Positions 11,301 to 20,796 are shown, numbered from the stretch's first letter. The stretch: DNA of 64,000 nucleotides from Bedellia somnulentella (GCA_963576735.1 OY755187.1:15562001-15626000); one strand, 5' to 3'. The notes: a model not told the origin generated them from the sequence alone. Translations and numbers: made by a program.

Positions 11301-12443
11301 GTGAGGTGTAAGATTTAAAAACTTCGAACATTTTGTCAACGAATGTTGAGCTTCACAGCATATACAAGTTTGCTTCTTAATTACGTTGTAACTACGTTGA
11401 TTTTCGTCTGTTTGACGAGTAGGAAGGCCGACATTGTTTGCAGCTAATGCATTGAATGATCGCTGCTGCGTGATAGTGCGGCTTGATAGCGAACTACCCA
11501 CTTTTGTATTTTGTTGTGAAATGGACTGCCCACCAACGGAAATGTTTATGATTTCGTCAGCGGAAATTTCTTTTTCAAGAAATGTGATCAATGTGTTTAC
11601 ATCGGGAATAGAAGATGGTTTCACTAGCGATCTTTCAAAACACTTCCTAGTACCAACTGGAATTTTACGTAGTAAAATGTTTAAAAGTATGAAATTCCAT
11701 TGGCCCACGGGAAACTGCATAGCTTCAAGTGCCTTAATATTTTCTTGGTAGACGTTAAGTAGCCGACGCAGGCTATGAACCGATTTATCACTGCAATTTT
11801 CGATGTCGAGAATTCGATCGAGATGTTTTGACGCGATGACTCGCTTATTTTCATAACGAGAAATTAATATTTCTAAAGCGATGGCGTAATTATCTTCGGA
11901 AATCGGCAAGGATTTTATAAGATTAAAAGGTTCGTTCTTTACAGTAAGTATTAAGTACCTAAGCTTCTCGGCATCCGTGTAGGCACTGTTGCTATGCACT
12001 AACGACTTAAATAAATCAATGTATGATGGCCAATCCGTAGGATCGCCACTAAACGAGGGCAATGGTAAAGTAGGCAAAGTTTTACTGTGATGACACTGCT
12101 GAGGAGCCTCAGACGATGAAAGAAAAATACGACTTGAGCGACGGACACGTTCCTCCTTTTGCTTAAGGTCGTTAAGATGAGCTAAGATGCCATAATACAA
12201 ATCGTTAAATTCATTCCGAATAGTTATTTGTTCATCTTTATCAAAGCACTTATGTTTAAACAATATTTTTTCTATTTTACACTGGACTTTGGTAAACTTT
12301 CTCTGATGAGCTGAAATGTCTATAGTTCGCGAACGAAATTGCTGCTCATCGGTAGTTGCAAACTGTAATGTACGCCTAAGTTCTTCGAGAATCAAGTCCC
12401 TTTCGAATATGTCTTGTTCACAAACATGATCGTTCTCGGCCAT
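8307..12443 (-). CDS. gag-pol: BEL/Pao Gag-Pol polyprotein, lacking integrase
   Basis: The polyprotein would supply capsid, protease, reverse transcriptase and RNase H for virus-like particles. The first ATG in frame is at 12443 (MAENDHVCEQ), giving 1378 residues. Upstream codons are open to 12533 but have no ATG. Gag has the PSFSGDPTDWPSYIDLF motif of BEL Gag (about 129-145). Cys/His clusters follow, including SICYNCLNVGHNVINC (about 391-406). The aspartic protease has VDSGSQASF (about 500). RT has the BEL signature RTRVVFDAG and the catalytic FVDDVV (about 906). RNase H has GFADASETAYAG (about 1082). The frame ends at YDSEQQIF, just after the first integrase-linker residues (LLRVGGRI), so the HHCC and DDE parts are absent. 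No stop or frameshift is seen before that point. Confidence 0.93.
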   Translation of the reverse strand: MAENDHVCEQDIFERDLILEELRRTLQFATTDEQQFRSRTIDISAHQRKFTKVQCKIEKILFKHKCFDKDEQITIRNEFNDLYYGILAHLNDLKQKEERVRRSSRIFLSSSEAPQQCHHSKTLPTLPLPSFSGDPTDWPSYIDLFKSLVHSNSAYTDAEKLRYLILTVKNEPFNLIKSLPISEDNYAIALEILISRYENKRVIASKHLDRILDIENCSDKSVHSLRRLLNVYQENIKALEAMQFPVGQWNFILLNILLRKIPVGTRKCFERSLVKPSSIPDVNTLITFLEKEISADEIINISVGGQSISQQNTKVGSSLSSRTITQQRSFNALAANNVGLPTRQTDENQRSYNVIKKQTCICCEAQHSLTKCSKFLNLTPHARYNLIQNKSICYNCLNVGHNVINCKSSYVCRSCHKRHHSLIHLSNQASPVVSDSAVITLPPAKVDPVPPTQSESNSIHNNCASNSNAPSMRTSTMLLSTALIDVCVGSSILSTVRCVVDSGSQASFITESCAQRLGLNRKKINIPVYGIGDSEPVKPKGVISCLVKPKGKQNPIIQVEALILPKLMSHMPSVPLPQKGWTHLTNLTLADPDFRTPQPVEMLLGADILSHVLLGNIVSGLPGSPIAVNSVFGYLLLGKLNLDPVVSTPPHVCFSSFDNDNLQRFWELESLPEKRSYTPDEELCESLFQRTHTRDGITGRYVVSLPFKPDAPPLGESRQTALARLHKLEYRLERNPTLKRDYHACIQEYLDLNHMEPVTSDAALGAHYYIPHHCVVKESSETTRTRVVFDAGCKSSNGVSLNQVLLTGPKLHTDIVDILLKFRIHLIGFTSDCKQMYRNIGICKDHLDYQRILWRSSPAEPVQDFRLRTVTFGVSSSPFLALRTIQQLAHDESHRFPLAAPVLLESIFVDDVVAGANSESDALALQRELIGICSSAGFELRKWHSNSPAILAAVESSSPHGGRQETVSVAHLEKDTHTKVLGLHWDPQTDCFKFNVQVNSEKCTKRAILSEIARIYDPLGFLSPLTLYAKHLIQLLWVANIGWDETPPIDIINSWRLFIQELPIIKGISFPRHILGNTCTIQVHGFADASETAYAGCVYLRLTSSDGEIRTYLVIAKTRVAPLRVRLTIPRLELMAALLLSKLIDKVLSIYGNRVDMDNVYAWSDASIVLAWLHQPPHTWKTFVSNRTSDILSVVPASRWRHVRSADNPADVASRGALPHALRAHPLWYHGPAWLQRPSHAWPSFNEQFDTNKEKRIVSSNASTTINTDIEIIQRYSSLGKLVRITAWIIRFYKKCKHLTNHHSDYITVPEYNESLKKLVLLVQQSVFTEDINKISKGNLPSQSLRRITPFLHSDGLLRVGGRIHKSLLSYDSEQQIF

Positions 12444-12546
12444 TTTGCGTAACAAAGATGGCGACTCAAACGATTGAAATGAATTTGAAATTACTGAGTA
12501 CGTAGTACTGCACAACACAAGACAACAAAACAAAAGATGAAATCGG

Positions 12547-12564
12547 ATCCGGCTCGAAGGACCA
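12547..12564 (-). promoter_or_regulatory. BEL primer binding site candidate
   Basis: TGGTCCTTCGAGCCGGAT on the minus strand lies 10 bp inside the 5' LTR. It begins with TGG, as expected for pairing with a tRNA CCA end. Which tRNA is used cannot be settled here. Confidence 0.7.
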
Positions 12565-12574
12565 AAATAATTTA

Positions 12575-13026
12575 TGTAGCCGCGAGTGACTTATTTAAAC
12601 TTTAAACACTTACCAGGCACGTGGCTGGCAGGGGTGGCGTTCGAACTCTCGAGAGTTTATTGATGAATCACAGCACAGGCTTACACTTTTCACCATAGGT
12701 CCATAGATAAATGTGGTTCAGTCCTTTTTCACTTTGTTCGGGAAATAGACTTGATTCGGAATTTATTTGGTAACTTTTATACGAACGTGTGTGCTCACAT
12801 CGGCGTGTTGAGAAAGAGAGTCTAACTTGCGGACACGGATGTAGTTGTAAGACGTCAGACGTCAATGTTGCCAGTTTCCCGCATCAACGAGGTAGTGTTA
12901 GAGAAAATAAGCCACATGAAATAAATCTATTTCTAACGTGAATTAAAAAGTATGTAAAATATGTTTTGTTGTCTTGTGCACACCTAATAAAGAAAATTAT
13001 AAACTAATTTGTTCCAGTACGGAACA
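12575..13026 (-). repeat. BEL 5' LTR
   Basis: The upstream LTR in element orientation, expected to hold the Pol II promoter. It is identical by eye to 7722-8173. A 65-codon ORF present in both LTRs is a chance frame. Confidence 0.93.
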
Positions 13027-13045
13027 ACCTGCATAAAAAAAAAAC

Positions 13046-13117
13046 TATTTCCAAATGTAGCTGAGCAGTTCTACCCCTTTTTGGGGTTTATGACCGTGAG
13101 TATACGTATGTATGTAT
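13046..13117 (+). mobile_element. SINE-A, 3' fragment
   Basis: Only the last 70 bp and tail remain, from TTTCCAAATGTAGCTGAG to GACCGTGAGTATACGTATG. It lies next to the BEL right flank, so the BEL target may have been inside or at the edge of this SINE. Confidence 0.75.
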
Positions 13118-13166
13118 AAATTATCTATCTATCTACACTTTAATAAGATTGTACTGAGGTCATAAA

Positions 13167-14097
13167 TCTATACTTATAATAAATCTGTAGAGAGGTCAAT
13201 TCTGTACATTAAATATATTTTCAAAATAACTATCAGGGGGTGATTAGTGATCGATACTGATGCCAAAAATGAAATCAGTAAATTTTTTGTCTGTCTGTCT
13301 GTCTGTCGGTTTGTATGTTCCTTATGGAAACAAAAACTACTCGACGGATTAGGACGAAATTTGGTAGAATTATTCTTCATACTCCTGGGCAGGTTATAGT
13401 GTACTTTTTAGCAAAGTAGTGAAGGGGAATACTGGGAAATTTTGGGAAAACGGGGGAAGTTACTCCATTTTTTAAGCTTTCATCGCGTGTGCAGCTTTAA
13501 TGGTTACAGTTACACAGAAATCATGTATCACGGAAATATTCTACATAAAATTGTCTAAAAAATATCCTTCAACAGCGTATGTCTATCTTTTATGGTTGAC
13601 TCACAATAACACGTGTAACTCCTGATAGCTTAGCAGTTGGGAGCATCCTGATTATATTTGTTTACTCTTACGTTTATAGTTCTCTCATTCATCTCACATT
13701 TATAAAAGTTTACATTATTACCTATTCAATAAAAAAATCATCATAGAAATCGTTATAGAAACACCAAATTAATACATGAAATAAGCCATCGCGTCCTGTC
13801 GTCGCACGTGAATACTGAATCATGCTGAATTACTTTTTAGTAATGGTTGCGCGGGTAAAAGATAGCCGTGAGTATATATATGATGTATGCAAAGTTTGTA
13901 ACTCTGATTGTTTGTTTGCATGGGTTTATTTTCGGAGATACTGAACAGTTCTTTTAAGCGCTTTTATAATCACAAAGCTAAACTATTCAGGAGTGCTATA
14001 CGTGGCGCTAAATTTCACAAAGGTTGAGCAGCGATTGAAGAAACCTCAGATATTCTTAAAACTACGCTACCCGTGCGAAGCTGGGCCGATCCACTAG
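13167..14097 (+). mobile_element. Hel-1 Helitron, complete non-autonomous copy
   Basis: It starts TCTATACTTATAATAA after an A and ends CACTAG before a T, the Helitron rule. A terminal hairpin built on ACCCGTGCGAAGCTGGGC lies 10 bp before the end. The 931 bp contain a short (CTGT)n at about 13292-13310 and no rolling-circle Rep or helicase, so it depends on an autonomous partner. Two short ORFs are chance frames. Confidence 0.85.
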
Positions 14098-14108
14098 TGT
14101 ATATTAAA

Positions 14109-14509
14109 GAAAAATAATTAAAAACCACTGGAGTATGTTTTATTTTCGATACTGAAGCCAAAATTGCGCTTTTTGAAAATAATGTTTGTCTGTTTTTTTG
14201 TATGTCCGGCCATCACTTTAATTCTTACAGACGGATCCTGATCAAATTTTGCATGAATGTAGCTTATACACCTGGCGATATAGCATTCTTCCTCATTTCT
14301 CATTTATCCTGGATTTTGCAAGGGTTCCCACAGGAGCATCAAAAATCCATAAACTTCCAAACCAAATCGTTACTAATGTATATATTTTTTACTAGATGGC
14401 GCGAGTAGTTGCTTTCTCCATCGTGGTATGAGTTCTTATTTTTTTTGTTATAAAAACTTCAGTTCAGGCTAAACTTTTATGACAGGTCAAAGTCTGCCGG
14501 GTCAGTTAG
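14109..14509 (+). mobile_element. Possible Helitron fragment, second family
   Basis: The organisation resembles Hel-1: CGATACTGAAGCCAAAATTGC, a TTTGTCTGTTTTTTTGTATGT stretch, ACGGATCCTGATC, and an end GCCGGGTCAGTTAG before T. A related end, GTCGGGTCAGCTAG, occurs at 56983. Boundaries are soft. Confidence 0.5.
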
Positions 14510-14587
14510 TTTGTATGTATTATCATATTAAAACACAATTTTAATTTATTTTAGAACTGCTATCTATGACTGATTGGTTACAAACTC

Positions 14588-14921
14588 TCACACAATCACC
14601 AACGGCCAGTGTAGGGGGCATCACCGGGCCACCACCCCCGCAACGCCAAACTGCTATCCATCCATACTTGCTAAAGATATTCTCATTTTTAAACATAGAA
14701 ACTTGGTACAAAATGGTTTGTTTCGTGATTCTTATGAACAATTAAAAAGGGTTTATAAAACTCACCCCCTAGGGGGTTGAAATATGAAGTACATACATAT
14801 TAGTATGGAGATTTTTGACAATTCTGTATCTAGAAATTTGAAACTTGATGCGGTTGACTGATATAACCACTACAAAAAGGAATATATGGAATTCATCTAT
14901 CAATCATTCATGAGTATATAC
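14588..14921 (+). repeat. Composite repeat E, first part
   Basis: This segment recurs inverted at 58745-59005, sharing CAGTGTAGGGGGCATC, AAACTGCTATCCAT and GATATTCTCATTTTT. In both places it runs through ATTCATGAGTATATACT into the same truncated minus-oriented SINE-A. It has no ORF. It may be part of a Helitron. Confidence 0.8.
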
Positions 14922-15314
14922 ATATAGGCGACATGATAGTCCAGTGGGTAAGAACACCCGCCCGAAAAACAGAAGGGCGTGAGTTCCAATCCTGGGACGG
15001 GCCTACACCAATTTGTCTTTTCTAAAGTCATATGTGTGGTTAATTTATCATGGTTGCTAACGGTGAGGGAAAACATCGTGAGGAAACCCACATGGCTGAG
15101 TTGTACTTAGTCATGTGACAGTGTATTCGTACAAAACGGCGATAGGCCTGCCCCCTATCACGTGAGTACACTGTCTAAGCAAAACGTGGGTACCTTCTCT
15201 GGAAAACTAGATGGCGCTTGCCATGTGCGTTCAGGAGTATTGGTACCTCTGCCAACCCCTTCGGGGATAAAACGGCGTGAACGTTTATGTTTTATGTTAT
15301 GTTATGTTATGTTT
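14922..15314 (+). mobile_element. SINE-B, full length, subfamily 1, with 12-bp target duplication
   Basis: The tRNA-like head (GATAGTCCAGTGGGTAAGAAC, GAGTTCCAATCC), body and TTATG tail are all present. ATGAGTATATAC flanks it at 14910-14921 and 15315-15326. It carries the ACTAGATGGCGCTTGCCATG segment in place of the AACACCAGGTGACAATG segment of other copies. The same variant head and segment occur at 46469-46846. Confidence 0.92.
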
Positions 15315-15326
15315 ATGAGTATATAC

Positions 15327-15478
15327 TAACGGCTATAAATACCAAAAAGGTAGCCATAGCTTCAGAGTTAGTAATTATTTATCCACTTTTGCAAGTAGAA
15401 TGGGGAAAAGGTAGTCAAATGGGTCTTCAACTGCATCGCCCAACAATTACTTAAAAAGCCTCAATGTTCTTTATATCC
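15327..15478 (-). mobile_element. Truncated SINE-A, second part of composite repeat E
   Basis: The SINE-A 3' half is on the minus strand, cut at CCTCAATGTTCTTTATAT. The same cut and the same internal loss before TAGTCAAATG occur at 58592-58745, so this is one copied unit interrupted by the SINE-B insertion. Confidence 0.8.
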
Positions 15479-15524
15479 TTATCATCCTCCAGAAGTTAAG
15501 GTAGTGTTTTGGTATTTTGGATGT

Positions 15525-15579
15525 AAGCCGGATGCAAAAAAAGTAGTCCACGCGGATAAAGTCGCGGACAAAAAGCTAG
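15525..15579 (+). mobile_element. Helitron 3' terminus, third family
   Basis: GTAGTCCACGCGGATAAAGTCGCGG ends AAAAAGCTAG before T. The sequence before CTAG folds as a short CGCG/CGCG hairpin. This is a familiar lepidopteran Helitron end. It could be the 3' end of a Helitron that carries composite repeat E. Confidence 0.65.
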
Positions 15580-16097
15580 TTAATTGCATAAATTTAAAAA
15601 ATATTCTATTTCAAAAGTAAATGAAAATTCGTCTTAACTTCGTTAATTAAAGTACAAAATATAAAATGTTCCTGTTTCTGAGCAAGGTAATATACCTGTA
15701 TTTCCGGCAATTTGAAACAAGTCGTCCAGTCACTTCTCGTTGAAGCTACCAAAGTTCATGTGAAAACCAACACAAAGTACACATTTTTCTACTTTCCAAA
15801 GAAATCCTCAAATTCCGACATCAAATATAAAACAATATTTTAAAAACACACCAAAAATTGCTTTTGAAAGCACAGAAACGGTTACAAAGCGACATTCAAG
15901 TTTTAAAGGCTTTGAAAAGACCAAGCGAGCCAAATCGGAATGGACATTTTGTACATTACGCATGTGGAATAAGGAGGTTTGCATTTTATATGCAGAACAC
16001 ATGTTACCTTTGAGACAAAGTGGCTGAATTTTGGTACCCCTACCACGGAATTTCAGGTTTATGATAGACATAAATATGGAACAACACTCTCAAATTC
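15580..16097. other. No recognisable feature
   Basis: An antisense ORF of 87 codons (15808-16071) shows no known motif. The DNA is AT-rich and unique within the window. Confidence 0.5.
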
Positions 16098-16241
16098 AAA
16101 CGTTCACACCGTATATCCCCGAAGGGGTTGGCAGAGGTACTAATACTTCTGAACATCACGTGACCTAATTTTAAGAGTACCTACGTTTTGCTTGGATTGT
16201 GTACTCATGTGAAAGGCCTATCGCCGCTTTGTACATGTCAC
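16098..16241 (-). mobile_element. SINE-B, 3' fragment
   Basis: It begins with the tail side (AAACGTTCACACCG, CCCCGAAGGGG) and runs to CGCCGCTTTGTACATG. The head and half of the body are missing. Confidence 0.8.
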
Positions 16242-16277
16242 AAAAAAAAGCACAACTTATATGTACGTACAATATGG

Positions 16278-16456
16278 ACATTTAGATCAAATAGAGAGCG
16301 TCCCTAAAACCGCAGGTATCCGAGGTCTTAAGAATAGAAGGGAATGAATAAAAAGGTTTGTGAATGTAGACGAAGCTCGAGAGGTTTGCAAAGATACTTA
16401 GTGGCAATCAATGGTGTCTGCCTACCTAATGGGATTTAACCGTGAATATATCCTAA
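16278..16456 (+). mobile_element. RTE-1 3' fragment
   Basis: It aligns with 25433-25600, sharing AATAGAGAG.GT, GACGAAGCT.GAGAGG and TGTCTGCCTACC.AATGGGA. The frame is broken by small indels. It ends near CGTGAATAT. Confidence 0.75.
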
Positions 16457-16461
16457 GTCAC

Positions 16462-16540
16462 ATCGACCAACAATTAATTAAAAGCCCCAAGCCCTAAGTC
16501 GCCTCTTTTGATACCCACGATAAGAATTGGTGTGAGCTTT
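16462..16540 (-). mobile_element. SINE-A, 5' fragment
   Basis: Only AAAAGCCCCAA..CCCTAAGTCGCCTC and the next 30 bp are present, diverged from the other copies. Confidence 0.6.
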
Positions 16541-16582
16541 TACTATATTTATTTTTCATACGCTTTGTATACGTACATATAT

Positions 16583-16834
16583 TCATACATACATACATAT
16601 ACTCACGGCTATAAATCCCTATAAGAGGTAGCCAGAGCTAAGGAATTAGAAATTCTTCAGCCACTTTTGGAAAGTTGTGTGGGGAAAAGATGGTAAAATA
16701 AAGGTTGTGGGTGATGGGTCTCCAACCGCATCGCCCAAAAATCCCTTGAAAGCCCCAATACCGTAAGTCGCCTCTTACGTACACCCACCGGAAGAAATGG
16801 GGTTGTGCTATTCTAAGCCGACACTACACAGCAA
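16583..16834 (-). mobile_element. SINE-A, full length
   Basis: A well-preserved copy. It runs from the (CATA)n tail through TACTCACGGCTATAAATCCC to the fixed 5' end ACACTACACAGCA. It carries the GTACACCCACCGGAAGAAATGG form shared with 59011-59185 and 60347-60594, a younger-looking subgroup. Confidence 0.9.
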
Positions 16835-16837
16835 TAC

Positions 16838-17092
16838 ATGCATATACTCACGCTATTAGTTCCCTTTGGGGTGGTCAAAGATTTCCGATCGCCTCTTCCT
16901 ACGATCATGGCAAACCTCTCGATCTTCATTTACATATATCAATCTTTTCATTCATGCTCATTTATACTTCAGACGCCAGGACTTTTTGAACACATTCTCT
17001 ATTTAATATAAATGTGTTGCCGTGAAGAAATATTAAGATGGTTTGGGCACATAGAAAGGATGGATGACAATAAATTGATGAAAGAGAACTAT
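16838..17092 (-). mobile_element. RTE-1 3' end with inverted 5' part
   Basis: 16838-17010 is the RTE-1 3' end on the minus strand (TACTCACGCTATTAGTTCCC to CACATTCTCTATTTAA). 17021-17092 is a plus-strand piece (GAGATGGTTTGGGCA type, here AAGATGGTTTGGGCAC) that lies further 5' in the element. The 5' part is thus inverted relative to the 3' part, the structure left by twin priming. Confidence 0.75.
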
Positions 17093-17365
17093 ACCTATAT
17101 ATGTATGTGTTGTAGTGGTCATCTTCTACATGACCATCCTCATATTTTTCAGATTTGAATCCATGGTACGGATATTGAATGGAATCGCTGGGTCCCGCTG
17201 TGTATCAGACTCCAGCAAACATGATTCGGAATATAATGTCTGAAATGACTTGTTTGAATAATACAAATGGAATATCTGCAATTCTAACATCAAAGCATTT
17301 GAGTTGCGAACTGTAGGAATTATGATCTGATTTGCATGTGCTACTTAATTTATCTGTTTATTTTC

Positions 17366-17575
17366 TGACTATTCTTGCTGTTTAGTGACGGCATAGAATA
17401 GCACTACCCCATTTCTTCCACTTGGGGCATCCAAGGGAGTTGCGGTTAGAGACGCATCATCAATAACTTTTTTGTTATTATCATTTCCAAAAGTGGCTAG
17501 AATTCCTAATTCCGTAGCTCTGGCTAACCCTTCAAGGGATTTAAAACCGTGAGTATATGTATTTATGTATGTATC
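17366..17575 (+). mobile_element. SINE-A, internally deleted
   Basis: Both ends are present (TTGCTGTTTAGTGACGGC and CCGTGAGTATATG), but the centre from CTTCCACTTGGGG to GCGGTTAGAGACG lacks about 40 bp. Confidence 0.85.
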
Positions 17576-17669
17576 CTTGTTAAACCTAAGTTATGAACAT
17601 GTATAAAAAACCTTACTGTGTCAATTAAATATGCGTACTAAAAGTTCAAAACAAGAACTATTGATTGTA

Positions 17670-18024
17670 GCTCCGTGACAGCTCAGTGAGTAGAACATCA
17701 TATTTCAGACGATGAGGGTTCAAATTCCAGGTCGGGCCTTCACCAATTTGTCTTTTCTAAAAGTCATATGCTTAATTTATCACGGTTGTTAACGGTTACG
17801 GGAAACATCCTGAGGGAACCCACATAGCTGAGTTGTACTTTGTAATGTGACAGTGAATTTGCACAAAACGGCGATAAGCCTGCCCCCTATCACGCGAGTA
17901 CACTGTCCAAGCAAAACGTGGGTACTCTGAACACCCGTTGACAATGTCACGTGATGTTCAGAAGTATTGGTACCTCTGCCAACCCTGTCGGGGATACACG
18001 GCGCGAACGTTTGAGTTTTGATTT
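17670..18024 (+). mobile_element. SINE-B, nearly full length, subfamily 2
   Basis: The head reads GACAGCTCAGTGAGTAGAAC with B box GGTTCAAATTCC. The body ends CGGCGCGAACGTTTGAGTTT, with a decayed tail. Many point differences suggest an older copy. Confidence 0.9.
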
Positions 18025-18127
18025 GTAACAAGTACTTTTCAATGAATACCCGTGGTCGTACGCCTCGATTCCTTCAAAGCTTGCATTTTACGTTGTTTTT
18101 TTTATTTCAAAGGGTTTTATTATGTCC

Positions 18128-18495
18128 GTGATAACCGTGATAGCCCAGTGGGTAGAACACTCGGTTATCGTGCAAACGACTAGTGTTCAAATCCTGGGTC
18201 GGGCCTACACCAATTTGTCTTTTCTAAAGACATATGTGTGGTTAATTTATCATGGTTGTTAACGGTGAGGGAAAACATCGTGAGGAAACCCACATGGCTG
18301 AGTTGTACTTAGTCATGTGACAGTGTATTCGTACAAAACGGCGATAGGCCTGCCCCCTATCACGTGAGTACATTGTCCATGCAAAACGTGGGTACTCTGA
18401 ACACCAGGTGACAAAGTCACGTGATGTTCAGAAGTATTAGTACCTCTGCCAACCCCTTCGGGGATATCCGGCGTGAACGTTTATGTTATGTTATG
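18128..18495 (+). mobile_element. SINE-B, full length, subfamily 2, with 12-bp target duplication
   Basis: The direct repeat TTTATTATGTCC flanks the element at 18116-18127 and 18496-18507. The head (GATAGCCCAGTGGGTAGAAC, GTTCAAATCC) and TTATG tail are intact. The head variant CGGTTATCGTGCAAACGAC is shared with 27992-28360. Confidence 0.93.
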
Positions 18496-18683
18496 TTTAT
18501 TATGTCCAAATGGACGACGGCAAATGGGATGGAATAAATAAAATTCAATAATACAGCGCGCTCAAAAACAATGAACGATATTGGGATATACGCTATTAAC
18601 ATTACAATTTAAACATTTTTGTTACATTAGATTACCTTATATACCCTAGGTATATATCATTTCAATTTGATACTCTGTGAACT

Positions 18684-18760
18684 GTCATTCTGTGTAGTAT
18701 CGGGTTCAAATAGCACTACCCCATTTCTTCCGTAGGTAGCGTACAAGGCGACTATGGGCG
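18684..18760 (+). mobile_element. SINE-A, 5' fragment
   Basis: It runs from GTGTAGTATCGGGTTCAAATAGC to CAAGGCGACTATGGGC and then loses similarity. SINE copies lacking the 3' end usually reflect later deletion. Confidence 0.7.
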
Positions 18761-18960
18761 CTATGTAACTGAAACATGGTTACTCTGAAATCGGAGATAT
18801 GTGTCTAGAATGGTTGGGTTAGTTTGAGTAGTTATTTAAATAAATTGAGGACATCAAAAAATGTGAATCCTCGCTAGTTTCGCTACTAAAACGTGACACA
18901 TTTTTGTACATGTCGACGCGGACAAGCAGATGCTCATCTATTTAGTAAGCACATAATAAC

Positions 18961-19225
18961 GTTGCTGTGTAGTGTTGACTTAGAATAGAACTACCCCATT
19001 TCTTCCGGTGGGTGTACGTAAGAGGCGACTAACGGTATTGGGACTTTTGAGGGATTTTTGGGAGATGCGGTTGGAGACCCATCACCAACAACCTTTATTT
19101 AACCATCTTTTCCCCAATAAATTTTCCAAAAGTGGCTGAGGAGTTTCTAATTTGTTATCTCTGGCTACCCCTTTTAGGGATTTATAGCCGAGAGTATAAT
19201 GTATGTATGTATGTATGTATGTATA
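18961..19225 (+). mobile_element. SINE-A, full length
   Basis: A good copy from TTGCTGTGTAGTGTTGAC to an (ATGT)n tail. The B-box-like GGTTGGAGACC is intact at about 19070-19080. Confidence 0.9.
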
Positions 19226-19454
19226 ATAACGCTATGAAAGATATAACATTGCGACTTATTGCAAATATAAGTACCCTAATATTAAGTATACAACATATTT
19301 ATTGCTAATGTTGTTTTAATGGCCGGCACGTTACAAAGAATCGTCTGGCGCTGAATTATATTTATTGGGTCACTACGAATCGATACAATAAGGTGGTGTT
19401 TCAACTAGACATGCATTTTATATTAAATAACAAAGATATTTAAAGAACGTAGAA

Positions 19455-19570
19455 AGTGGTGGCTGAAGTTGCCTCGTAAGATATTCTTCAGCTACTTTTA
19501 GAAGTATGGTGGGAAAAAGACTGTAAAATAAAAATTTATGGCGTCTCCAGTCATATCTCCCAACAATCTC
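19455..19570 (-). mobile_element. SINE-A, degenerate internal fragment
   Basis: GCTACTTTTAGAAGTATGG, GGAAAAAGACTGTAAAATAAA and TCTCCAGTCATATCTCCCAA align with the centre of SINE-A. Both ends are lost. Confidence 0.6.
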
Positions 19571-20796
19571 TTTTCACCCGCGTCGCGTTTCACCCGCCCC
19601 GGCCAAAATAATTATTTTTATCAAAGATTTAAAATCTTTAAAGATATTTTTAATATCAATTGAAACAACAAGGTGATAGCTTTTACTGAATTTTCGCGCA
19701 GTTATATGTGTCGTTAAGTCAGCACTGATATCACAGAAAAAAATGGCCAAGTGTGAGTCACGTATCATTATCTATAAAAGTTGCAAAAATAATATTTCTC
19801 TTGTTATTATTTATTTCTAAGATAAATCATATGATTAATATTCTAAGGATATATCAAAGGTCTTCCTGTTGTCGTTACGACTACCTTACAAAAACGAGCA
19901 GGCATCAACCTTTGTTCTATGGGAGTCTCCTTTATTATTCTTATTTTCAATTCAATTTTTGCTGTCTCAATATCACTGTTTATCATATAAAGCCTGCATA
20001 CATACGGACGGACAGATAGCGAAACCCGATTAATAGTGTTCAGATATGTAAAACTAAAAAGAAAGAAATTTCAAATTTGATAAGAGAAAAAAACACTAGT
20101 CGAAGAATGAAAACATATAACAGTCTACGGGTCTCTTAAGTCATACCACATAAGGCTACAAAACATACCTTTCTACCATTCCTACCGTTTACTACCTGTT
20201 CATTACGATTTGATAGATTACATTTACTGCTGTAAGCCGAGACGCTTGTGTGATTTCTAAACGTGACTCAGTAACCTAGGAAATAAATATTCTGGACAAT
20301 AGGATGGTATGAGAAATAAAGGTTATTTTTTGTTAATCGTAAGTTTTCCTGAGATTCGTTTTTAACTTGTTTTTTAAGGCTTCGATTGTCAGAAAAAAAA
20401 GTGAATTCTAGAAAGCTTTGCAGATATTTATTTCTTTTTTAAATAAAGATGTTCTCTTGATATTTTATTAACTTTCTGTCACGATCACGTGTAGATATGT
20501 GCTGCCGCTGTCTTTCTTCTACCTAGGCATATCGCCGATAGAGAGAAATAGAAGTATATGTGTGGCTTGCTCCGTGGTCTTGCTCAAAGGATGTGACACT
20601 TTTTCGTGCTTGTAGCCAAAGTGGTTAGATTTCTGTCTACCCTCCCTTTACTCCTAAAATAAGCTAGTGACAAATCTATTTAAAATATCTGTAGTAGAAC
20701 TCATTAAAAACTTACAAGGAAAATTTGATTGAATAAAATGTATTCAGCAGTTTTTCTTTACAAAACACATTTAAGGAAACTGCATATATTACTTTA
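19571..20796. other. No recognisable feature
   Basis: AT-rich. The 88-codon ORF at 19753-20019 is unsupported. No family terminus is seen. Confidence 0.5.

Larger units (their letters stand above)
7722..13026 (-). mobile_element. BEL/Pao LTR retrotransposon, integrase-deleted
   Basis: A 5.3-kb element bounded by 452-bp direct repeats that each start TG and end CA. It is flanked by the 5-bp target duplication ACCTG at 7717-7721 and 13027-13031. The two LTRs look identical over their whole length, so insertion is recent. The internal part holds one gag-pol frame on the minus strand, but the integrase region is nearly all missing. It therefore cannot integrate by itself now. Either it was mobilised by an intact relative or the deletion followed insertion. 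Confidence 0.95.

Noticed and set aside
12668..12865. 65-codon ORF present twice (also 7815-8012) as a conserved peptide
   Set aside because: Both copies are the same stretch of identical BEL LTRs, so the conservation reflects recent duplication.
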